From NCBI GenBank assembly GCA_910591455.2, contig OU342816.1, positions 4,358,476-4,422,475 of the forward strand: DNA of 64,000 nt, read 5' to 3'. Made by a program: the position numbers and the translations under genes. The notes under the pieces were generated by a model. That model worked only from the letters and a program-made list of their open reading frames with translations, ran no database searches and had not been told where the DNA came from. Within the stretch, counting starts at the first letter, position 1, and each line of letters starts with the position of its first letter. Shown here piece by piece: positions 55,942 through 64,000 of this stretch. The stretch comes from Pholis gunnellus (lineage: Eukaryota; Chordata; Actinopteri; Perciformes; Pholidae).

Positions 55942-56162
55942 GGTGGTAATAACTCTAAAGCGCCAAAGGAACCAGCCACATACATTTTGAATCAACCTGT
56001 ATGAAGTAGAAAGCAGTAGCCAGGCCAGGAGTGTGTGCAGGCCCTCACGCACACACAGACGAAAGTTCCTCCGGGGACCGAGGAATTAATAATTCACATA
56101 CATTTCCGGTGCAACTCATGGGTTCTCTTTTATGACATCTCTGAAAAGCCTGTGGGGGGTGT

Positions 56163-56174
56163 GGGGGGGGGGGG
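56163..56174. repeat. poly(G) tract, 12 bp
   Basis: Uninterrupted G run just before a GC-rich, conserved-looking segment. Confidence 0.95.
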
Positions 56175-56184
56175 AGATCTGTGG

Positions 56185-56770
56185 GATCATTACGGTGCAG
56201 CAATAACGCTGCGGCCCCCTTAATGAAGGCGAAGACGGATCGACGGCGGGCCGGGTTATTGCTATTCAGAGAGCCCTCCCCATCGCTCTGTGGAGGGTGA
56301 ACGGGACGCCGAGAGGGAGGCGTGGAGAGAAAACAGAGGACACGGAGGCTAATGAAGGGACCTCACTGGACAGCCATGGAGGCAGCAGCAGCAGTGTCCC
56401 TTTCCCCATGGAGCCCATTCTACCTTTCAGTCTGCAGCAAGCACTCCCCTCCTCCTCCTCGCCGGTGCCAGCAGCTCATATTATCTGCCATGCAACAGTG
56501 CCTGATATAGGCCCGGTCGCTGCTGCAAGGCCTCCTCCAGATAGGCTTTGTTTATCACAGATACTCCACAGATGCACACGCCGCCATGAAATAAAGATGA
56601 GAGCTGTGTCCTTTTACCCTCATTAAAAACTGGACCCGTTCCTGAGCATATACAGTAAGCTCTCCGTGCAAACCCTCGGCTCTCCACCGAGATAACAGTC
56701 GCCGGGTTTATCTTAAGAGCCACACGCCATCGCACGCGTTCAATCTGGCTGATGGCTTATTAGTTTCACA
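56185..56770. promoter_or_regulatory. Candidate conserved non-coding cluster
   Basis: GC-richer, repeat-free segment with CGGGTTATTGCTATTCAGAG near 56252, ATATTATCTGCCATGCAACA near 56479, TTTGTTTATCACAGATACTC near 56547, CACCGAGATAACAGTCGC near 56685 and TCAATCTGGCTGATGGCTTA near 56739. GATA, forkhead-like and homeodomain-like sites recur. A 109-codon frame (56297-56626, +) crosses it but is serine/proline-rich with no domain. Regulatory DNA is favoured over a coding exon, with low certainty. Confidence 0.3.
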
Positions 56771-57049
56771 CGCACAGTCGATGTGAGTTTTTCTGCTCGG
56801 TAATGGTCAGAGACACCACATCTACTTACCGATGGACTCCGTCTCTCCTCTCCATTGCTTTGCTTGTTTTATCGGCCTCTTGCATGTCTTTCCCTTTCGC
56901 TCGCTTCCAAACTGCCCTCACTTTGAGTGATCACGCTTTTCTGACAAGTTTGACTTTGTCTGAGAAGCGGCGCTGTGCTGTTGATGGAGGGAGGAAACAA
57001 GCAGATGGGTTGTTTACTGGTGTTTTACTCTAAATATCATGTCTGTCTT

Positions 57050-57180
57050 TGTCGAACATAAATCAGCACACGAGACCTTTGCATGAATTTGTACGATGTT
57101 TTATGATTAGGGGTCTATGCCAGGCAGCAAAGCAGCAATCAATAGGTTTTAAAGTGGCACATTTTCTCCAAGAAATACGT
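57050..57180. promoter_or_regulatory. Candidate conserved non-coding element
   Basis: CCTTTGCATGAATTTGTACG, TTTTATGATTAGGGGTC, GCCAGGCAGCAAAGCAGCAA and TCAATAGGTTTTAAAGTGG in repeat-free sequence. The octamer-like TTTGCATGAATTT and TGATTAGG words suggest regulation. Not tested by alignment. Confidence 0.3.
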
Positions 57181-57649
57181 CTGTGGTGTCAATATAAGTG
57201 AAAAATGGACTAATGAGATCCTGTAGATTCACATTATTATACCGAATCATCAATAACAGCACTGAGAGGGTTAAAACTATTTCTTTGTTATTGGCACAGC
57301 AGACTGATTATTGTAGTAGATGGAAGCTGTCGTGTGCAGTTCATCTCGACCGTTTACTGTGCAGGATTTGTGCTATTTAAGGATTTACGGGGCACTTTAG
57401 CAATTTACTATTGCACTACCATCAATATGGGAGACTCACAAGAGACATATTTAAGAAATGGAAAGAGGGAAGTCAAAAGCGGTGCAGCAGAATCCCACAT
57501 ATCATATATTTCAGTCACTAGAATGGCCGAAGCTCCAAAATCCCCACTAAAGGCACAGTTTCTATGTAAATGGCAGTGAATAGCAGGTGAATGATCACTT
57601 GCCTGCATTCATGTCTGACGGTGGCTCAAAGCACTCTGTTCAGAGATGT

Positions 57650-58022
57650 TACTTTGGCCGATACCGATCTGATACCAGTGCGTTAAAAACACGTCTTATC
57701 CTTTTACTTAATTATTGTAATCTATAGTGGTTATTTGCGTTAAAAAACACACAATTCAAATTATTAGAAAACAAATGATTTCAGCGCTTTAGTTAGGAAG
57801 TGAAACGGGTCATAATTCATCTCTAATATCTATTTTATATTGATGTGAAAACATCTGGATTTATTCAACTTTCTCGCCAAAACCTAAGTTTTACGAGATT
57901 ACATTTGAACACATCCTGATTGTCACTATTTACCTTCGAACAATGCTCTTTTCTTTCCCAATAGAGCTTAAACACTGCATTGTGTAACACAATGCAGCCT
58001 CCGTTTACGTTAGCTGTCACAA
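57650..58022. mobile_element. GATACC-end element (family 2), left part
   Basis: Left end TTGGCCGATACCGATCTGAT, body with CTATAGTGGTTATTTGCG, TCTAATATCTATTTTATATT, GTGAAAACATCTGG, CGAGATTACATTTGAACACA and CCTCCGTTTACGTTAGCTGT, all colinear with 33296-33560. The right half beyond the GTTAGC region is missing. The only clear mobile element in the 55.2-59.6 kb island. Confidence 0.72.
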
Positions 58023-58839
58023 TATATCAGTTCATAAACGGTGTTTAACCACAGGTGTGTAGCACATGTTTGCACATTTGCAGCCTAGCAGATGAAACTA
58101 CAGACTATGAGGCTTTACCACTGAGTTCCAATTGACCAGACTAGTGATTTTCCACATCGTAGCCCGTTTACTACAAGCTGCCGTCCCTCTACCTTCACTT
58201 TGCCATTTTCTCAGGCACAACATATGTTGCAATAGTAATTGGGGGATAGTTGGCAATATGTGCAGTATATACAAGTACACCGTTAATGGGATAGAACAAG
58301 CCAAGCCATTGATGTTGTCAATTAAGACTGCAATTTTTCCATTTCAGCAGTTTTTGGGGTTTTCATGTGGTTCTTAAAAGCTCTACGACGTAAATTAAAA
58401 TATGATGGTGTATTTTTTTCGATGTCTTGAACCGCCTGGTGCTTTCCAACGACGGCGAATGAGCCAGCTGTGCCTGCTCTGCCTCACCTGTGCTGCATTC
58501 TGTGACTGTTTAAATAGCTTGAGATGCAGAGATGTTGGCGTAAGGTAATGTTAAAAAAAAAGGCGAGAGATAAATCTTTGTAATAACCTATCCTTCCACA
58601 TGATCAACTTTAAAAAACAATGATAAATATCAATCATTCACGGCCATGTTCACTCTTTGAATGCTTAATGTGATTTATGACAACAGAGCTCTTTGTATTC
58701 ATAGAACATAAAACTATTATCATCCAAGAGCCAAACAAATGAAATGTCTCCTCTTCATTTAGCCGGGGGGGGGGAGTCGGTGACAAATCCGGAGGGAGAA
58801 GGTTTCCAGACGAATACCTCGAGGTCTATTCATGTGGGA
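58023..58839. other. Non-coding; contains a 10-bp G run
   Basis: No supported gene. G run at 58765-58774. Confidence 0.4.
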
Positions 58840-58985
58840 GATGAAAAGCTTGCATATCGCCGGCATGATCCTCACTTTTCTTTTCCGTAGAAGAGACGAC
58901 TTCTGAATAGAGGCATTCAGTCGAGAGCTTGGCTGAATATTCTCGAGTCACGCCGATTTGAGAATATTCAGAGCATTAAAAAAAA
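58840..58985. promoter_or_regulatory. Candidate conserved element with perfect 12-bp inverted repeat
   Basis: Repeat-free sequence (AGCTTGCATATCGCCGGCAT, GAATAGAGGCATTCAGTCGA) containing CTGAATATTCTC at 58933-58944 and its exact reverse complement GAGAATATTCAG at 58960-58971, 15 nt apart. Each arm holds GAATATTC, itself a palindrome. It could be a dimeric protein-binding site or a hairpin; function unknown. Confidence 0.35.
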
Positions 58986-59705
58986 AACAGGGCCTGCAGT
59001 TCACCTCTCTGAAGGGGATGGCCGCCGTGCTTTCATACGGTCAACGCGGCTTCTGTTTCCTTCAGTGGGCACCCCGGCGTCTCACCCCTGCTTTCACGCA
59101 GAACACGGATTTCAAAGCGCCTGCTAGAGCGTTAATTTTTAAAGTGATATCCGACCACAGGCGAGAAAAAAATACGAATGCACCAGAAACATCAGACATC
59201 TTGCATAGTTAATATTTAAGCAGATGTTGCAGCTGCTGTTGACTAAATAAAACGCAAAGAGTGTTTTGTGTAATCTGGCTAAGCCAAGTGAGGGTCGTGT
59301 GTGCTCTGCGTGTGGTGAGATCACTCCTCCTGTACGTCTTGATCACATCGTGTTGAGCACACGCGCTGTGTGGTGTGTAAAGCAGTGTACGGCCCGTTGT
59401 TATGCATGATGGCAGGGTATGTAAATGCAATGAGGTGTATTCCTTAGACAGCCGCGACCTTTTCCCACAGATCGTTAGTTACCGTGACCTTTTGTCAATA
59501 GGGCATAAAGCTTCCCAGTCCAGGTGAACCTGAACTTTGTGCCGGCGCACTCCATCACCGCCGCGACGCCGACGCCTTCGTTTCCCCACCGCTGACCTTT
59601 TGAGACGGATACCAACATAGCCGTCGACGCAGGGATTGAGATAATGTATGCCAACAGATGTCTGACATCCTCACAACCTGAGCTTGCTCACTTGATTAAA
59701 GACTG
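58986..59705. other. Non-coding; CpG-rich near 59.54-59.6 kb
   Basis: Repeat-poor sequence. A motif-dense patch at 59090-59160 (GATTTCAAAGCGCCTGC, GAGCGTTAATTTTTAAAGTG) looks conserved. CGCCGCGACGCCGACGCC near 59560 is locally CpG-rich. No gene identified. Confidence 0.4.
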
Positions 59706-59731
59706 CCCCCCCCCCCCCCCACCCCCCCCCC
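59706..59731. repeat. poly(C) tract, 15 + 10 bp around one A
   Basis: C15, a single A at 59721, then C10. Confidence 0.95.
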
Positions 59732-60175
59732 AACATGTTGCCCGGAGAATGTTTTATTTCCAGAAACTCTGGTGCTCGACAACGTGACTCTATTCTGTAA
59801 TACGTTCACAAGAGGAACCTCACTGGCTCACTTTTCTGACAGAATTTCAGGTCTAACTTGTTCACACAACTAATAACTGGTCTTCTAGACACAAATTAGA
59901 ATTTAATTTATGATTCAACTGTGGACAAAATGTTTATGTAATAAACTGCATGGTGCGAAGTAGTGTTGCAGCATTTATCTTCTTTATCTCCTTTCATCTT
60001 CCTGCTTGTACGACATGGAATACATTAGATTTAATATTCTGAACTAGTTTATTTGATCTATTTGACCCTGAAGCGTTTAGTCCTGATGTAGACCTGGACG
60101 TGTCAGATAAAGGTGTAACGAGTGAGCGACCAAAATGTTACAAATGTCAAAGAGTTAAAGTTGTCAGACAGACAA
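59732..60175. other. Non-coding, no recognised feature
   Basis: Unique sequence; nothing identifiable. Confidence 0.4.
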
Positions 60176-60460
60176 CACTAAAGCATGCCCTGCTTTGTGG
60201 TCTGTTTGACTCTAAATGGACCATCATTTAGTAAATGAACATCATGCTGTATTGAAGAAGACTTGAAACTAGAGAATGAGACCATAAACTCATGTTTACA
60301 ATGTTTACTGAGGTAATAAATCAAGAGAGAAGTAGAGTCATTTTCTCATAGACTTCTATACAACCAGAGGAGTCGCCCCCTGGTGGACACTAGAGAGAAT
60401 GCAGCTTTAACACGTGAAGCTTTGGATTCACTCTTCAGAACCGGAGGTTGTCGTCTGGTC
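60176..60460 (+). repeat. Family 1 dispersed repeat, copy E (5'-truncated)
   Basis: Starts at CACTAAAGCATGCCCTGC, so the 5' third including the hairpin is missing. It then runs through the whole conserved body and the 3' terminal part (CAGCTTTAACACGTGAAGCT, then CTCTTCAGAACCGGAGGTTG) and has the most complete 3' end alongside copy B. 5' truncation would suit a retroelement, but a simple deletion is equally possible. Confidence 0.88.
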
Positions 60461-61320
60461 CTGACCTGAAATCAATATACTGTTTACAGAAATGGTTCTC
60501 ATTTATTTCAGGCGCTGTGATTCTTGTGTTACACACATGGAGGATTGTTTACAGAATAGAAAGACTAGTTTTCATTGACAGTCAATAACTAATCCAGATG
60601 TGGGGTTCCACATCAGTTCTCTGCTCATTAACTACATAAACTGGAGGACAATGGAGTCGTTGTGGTAACCACATCCTTCTTTTACTGACTCCAGAAAGTA
60701 TACAATGCAAATCTCTTTAAAAAAATAATCCAAGGTACTCTGAAGGGTTTATGCCAAATTCAAATGTCTTCATCTAAAATATGCAAGAATTGCAATTTCT
60801 ACTTTTTTTTTGAGACAATAAAATAATTCCACCCTCGCAGTGATCCCTTCACAAGATTAATTCAACTAAATAAACTCTTTGAAAAGACTCACCTGATTCC
60901 TATTTTAGCAGCTGTTACCAAATTATTCCTGCATCAGGCAGTCAAAGTATTTTTGTCTGCTTTTATCAGTACTTTGTTTTATCAGTTCAAACTTAATTAA
61001 TCATCGAAGCGTTTTCTAAAAATACTGTTAATTAATTACCAAACTAAAGTCTGTCATTTCGTGTGTGGCAAAGGTGTTTTACACAAAAAAAGATTTAGTT
61101 TCACATTATGCCGATTTTAATTTGCATCGGCACCTCGAGCAGCCCGTCGTAACAACCAGTGTTTCTGCAGCGAGCGCTCAGTCTGTCGATGATTAATGGG
61201 ATCAATCAGAATCATACAGCTCAGACTGTATGCAGATGTGTTGTTATAATTGGTTATGCAATTAATAACCTTGAACCTTTACTTTTTCAAACGTAAATTT
61301 GAAACAACTCCCGTATTAAC
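60461..61320. other. Non-coding, no recognised feature
   Basis: AT-leaning unique sequence before the duplicated segment. Confidence 0.4.
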
Positions 61321-61797
61321 ATTGATCTTAACAGCAGTTACTTCAGCTAGCCTCCTCTTGTCTCATTATTTAAACACTCTGCTAATAACGTGTCGCTTGT
61401 CTTTCTTCTCCCCTGTCTCATGCTGATGTCCTCCTCTTACCTTTGGATCAGGTGAGTACAACTCATTGTTCTTAATGTTTGTTAATCTCATGGGAATAAC
61501 GGAGGTCCGTGATGTCTCTGTCGACACCATCGTCACGTCTCGGCAGTGACTTCTGTTCCAGTTCTCGTGTTCACCTTTAAGTGTGATGATCTCTTATCTG
61601 GAAGTGATAAACTGCAGACTTGATGATTTCATGCCTCATGCCCAGTGCATGCTGGGATAGGCTGCAGCCCGTCCTGGTAAACCTTTGTGCAAGTCGAGAG
61701 AAAGGTCCTCTGCAGTGTGTTTAATGCAGGGACTAACTTTTTAAAGCGGTTGCCCAGCTGGCAACCCAGCAACAGCTTTTGGTTGCTGAAACTGAAA
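61321..61797 (+). repeat. Duplicated segment, copy 2 (SINE-free)
   Basis: Colinear with 27300-27885: ATTGATCTTAACAGCAGTTA, the joined splice-site-like motif, ATGGGAATAACGGAGGTCCG, CACGTCTCGGCAGTG, TTCTCGTGTTCACCTTTAAG, GTGATAAACTGCAGACTTGA, GCCCAGTGCATGCTGGGATA. It lacks the SINE and one copy of CATGAT and keeps GATGATCTCTTATCTG absent from copy 1. Past 61695 it contains GACTAACTTTTTAAAGCGGT and TTTTGGTTGCTGAAACTGAA, a repeat core also at 32036-32100. Confidence 0.85.
61395..61459 (+). promoter_or_regulatory. Joined 3' and 5' splice-site motif, copy 2
   Basis: Same arrangement as 27361-27420: pyrimidine run, TGCTGAT branchpoint-like heptamer, CCTCCTCTTACCTTTGGATC, AG (61450-61451), then GTGAGTAC. 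The motif is kept despite indels nearby. Activity is inferred only. Confidence 0.35.
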
Positions 61798-62784
61798 ATA
61801 TGGTTGCCATTATTAGTCCCCTTATATTTTTGTCATAAAATAGGACAGACAATATGAACAACACTTTGATGTTGTTTGTTCTGAAAACACTCTCAATATC
61901 TAGAATGAAACATCTGGATCCAGCAGCAGCACCGTCGTCCCTGTCATCACGCTCATCATGGACGCCACATTCGATGCAGGGATGTCAGCACTAAGGCTGG
62001 GTAGTTCAAATGTTTGATCCTGATACCGCAACGATACTTTGCGTGAATAAAAAGCTCATAGCCCGATTAGTAGACCAACTACGTTTCTATCAATGACTAC
62101 AGCTCATTTCTCTTTTCTGATACTCAGCCGTAGTCGGCACCATCCTGGTCCCCATTGAGATGAGGTGTGTACCACAAACAGGCACACCTTACAGACACAT
62201 CTGGCCGGAATTGGGAGTCTTTTTTTAAGGGATGACGGGCCGGCTGTTGCTTAGTGATGTTTTCCTGTTGGCAGCAGCATGTTGTCCGAGCTGAAGCTCA
62301 GAGCACATTTCTTGGCAAAGACAAATACATGAATCATGTCTGCTGTTCTTAGGTTGAAGTTTGGGGGTAGTTTAGTCATATTTTTAAGCACAACACAACA
62401 GAGGAAGACGGATTTACAATCGTGTAAGTAGCTGTTCAACCTTGAATACGCACTTTAGATGTCAATGGGTTCCACAAGTAAAAAGTGTTTTCAGCATGAA
62501 TGTAAAAAGAATCCGAGCTTTACAGCATTTAGCTGTGAGATAATATGTAACGAAAAGGCCGCACCGGGCCTGCAATACACACGATAGACCAAGGTCAGAA
62601 CATTTCCTTCTGGAGTTACATATGTTTTGAACCTTAAGCTGCTCATTTTGATGATTTGTTGAATGTTGGTTTAATTACTTGATTTATTCTTATTCTATGA
62701 ATTGAAGAGGTGTGATTTAAATGTTTGATATGTGGTCCTTAATTATTGTAGCAACTTTATCCATGGATGGATTACTGAACAGGC
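61798..62784. other. Non-coding; possible transposon end near 62.0 kb
   Basis: AAGGCTGGGTAGTTCAAATG, then ATCCTGATACCGCAACGATA and CTTTGCG at 61993-62042 resemble the end of a fish DNA repeat (AGGCTGGGTATCG.., ACCGCAACGATAC). The rest is unique sequence without a supported gene. Confidence 0.4.
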
Positions 62785-63160
62785 AGGGGCCCCTCTGACC
62801 TTCACCCACAAAATGTGCAAAGAAATATAAAACGACTTCAGACGTACAAAAAGACTACAAAGTGACCAAAAGAACTACAATGAGATGCTAAATACCTGCA
62901 AAGAGACTCTCTGCGACTCTGACAAGGGCCACAACAACCACAAAGAGACACAAAAGGACAACAAAGAGAAACAAATACTACAAAGACACACAAAACAGCC
63001 ACAAAGACACACAAAACAGCTACAAAGACACACAAAACCGCTACAAAGACACACAAAACAGCCACAAAGACACACAAAACAACTACAAAGACACACAAAA
63101 CAACCACAAAGAGACAACAAATAACTACAAAGACACAAAATGACTACAAAAAGAAGCTAA
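62785..63160 (+). repeat. 21-bp minisatellite (ACAAAGACACACAAAACAGC type)
   Basis: Core array at about 62980-63105 with six near-perfect 21-bp units, ACAAAGACACACAAAACARC plus one base. Degenerate units flank it from 62785 (ACAAAATGTGCAAAGAAATA) to about 63160. Because 21 is a multiple of three, all frames stay open, giving seven-residue repeats on both strands that are not genes. The inverted relative is at 10758-10920. Confidence 0.92.
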
Positions 63161-64000
63161 ACAACTCTAAAGTCTCGTTCCTCTGCTGTCTCCTACAGCG
63201 GGCTGTTGAGTGCTTCTGCTGAACAGTGTGAACAGCGATCCTCCACAGGGCATCATTGACACTGACAGCAACTTCTGCCTCCTGAAGTCATGGGGCAGTG
63301 AGCGCGCAGTGTCTTCTGACAATCTGATACCCGCATCCCTGAGAAATGTATAGCAGCTGTCTCTCTGTCCTCGTCTCTGACACGTCTCCCTGGAAGTGTG
63401 GAGCCGGCGGGTCCTCCCTCAGCAGGAGGCGGGCTGAAAGAAAGAGGTCACAGAGATTGACTGAGTCAAGATCAAGCTGCCGTAGCAGCACTCGGGCTTA
63501 AATGTGCAGATGAGAGCACAAAGCCCAGGAGTAATTTTACAGATTGCTAGATGTGGCTAGACATAAACTACCCCCCTCCCCTCCCCTCCCCCCACCACCT
63601 TCAAAAAGCCAGCTGGGTGTCGAGGGCAACATATTTTGCGGTTAACTTTCACCAGCGTTCTCTCTGATTTGACATGTGTGGCTCGTTAGTGACAGAGGAT
63701 TTTTGTAGCTTTGCACAAATGAAGAACATGTCATCCTCTAGCTACATTTGATCCATTGCCCGGTTGGTTTACCTTTTTAAATGATCTGTAGTTGAAACTT
63801 TTTGTAGGTTATCAAGAGACAAAAGAGAACAATCACTTCACTCGACGTTACCCACGTTGATTATCTGTCCGACGTGCAGGGTTTTGGAATATCAATGCAT
63901 CACAATATTTTCGGAAAGTCCTTGAAACTAGCGGGGGTACTTTTCTGTGTAATTAACTTGAAAGGTCTTCCAGGAAGCAGACCAGCATGACTCCGGTGAA
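63161..64000. other. Non-coding, no recognised feature
   Basis: Unique sequence with a C-rich patch at 63570-63596. No supported gene to the end of the window. Confidence 0.45.

Noticed and set aside
56297..56626. 109-codon frame as a coding exon
   Set aside because: Low-complexity Ser/Pro composition without a domain, in a block that looks regulatory; kept only as a weak alternative.
62980..63105. CRISPR-like regular repeats
   Set aside because: Units are contiguous with no unique spacers, and the genome is vertebrate.
62838..63138. Seven-residue repeat proteins on both strands
   Set aside because: The 21-bp minisatellite keeps every frame open; no start context or gene neighbourhood.

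Overview
The window reads as nuclear DNA of a teleost fish, most likely a percomorph. The basis is repeat content, not genes. It holds tRNA-derived SINE, hAT-like, Tc1/mariner-like and unclassified elements of kinds familiar from percomorph genomes, very long (CA)n/(GT)n arrays, many G/C homopolymers, and no bacterial-style gene packing. No protein-coding gene could be supported on either strand. The open frames are short, overlap one another, lack recognisable domains and often run through simple repeats. The window is therefore an intergenic gene desert or the inside of one or more very large introns; the sequence alone does not separate these.

Layout. 0-10 kb: mostly unique sequence with hAT-like fragments (5.2 and 7.0 kb), a piece of an element with GATACC-type ends (1.1 kb) and a conserved-element-like block at 6.4 kb. 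10-20 kb: a reverse-orientation copy of a degenerate CAAAGACACA-type minisatellite (10.8 kb), copy A of a roughly 0.5 kb dispersed repeat (family 1), a polypyrimidine tract, and an AT-rich element with inverted ends and internal repeats (18.8-19.5 kb). 20-30 kb: a CpG-rich stretch at 21.1-21.7 kb, an hAT-like relic (24.3 kb), family 1 copy B, and copy 1 of a duplicated segment carrying a SINE (27.3-27.9 kb). 30-45 kb: a fuller GATACC-end element (33.3-33.8 kb), very long dinucleotide arrays, family 1 copies C and F, and a 38-bp degenerate minisatellite in two blocks with a U6 snRNA-derived sequence between them (41.7-43.2 kb). 45-55 kb: a Tc1/mariner-like transposase relic (50.8-51.1 kb), a common teleost repeat next to it, and family 1 copy D. 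55-59.7 kb: a repeat-poor island that looks like a cluster of conserved non-coding elements, with one GATACC-end element and a perfect 12-bp inverted repeat. 60-64 kb: family 1 copy E, duplicated-segment copy 2 (the SINE-free site), and the forward-orientation 21-bp minisatellite.

The most distinctive observations are four. First, the duplicated segment at 27.3 and 61.3 kb, where one copy has a SINE with target-site duplications and the other keeps the empty site. Second, a joined 3' splice site and 5' splice site (branchpoint, pyrimidines, CAG then GTGAGTAC) preserved in both copies, as in a recursive splice site or zero-length exon. Third, the U6-derived sequence. Fourth, the split old minisatellite.

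Repeat family names come from memory of fish repeats and no database was searched. Conserved-element calls rest only on how the sequence looks (motif density, absence of repeats) and need alignment to other fish.
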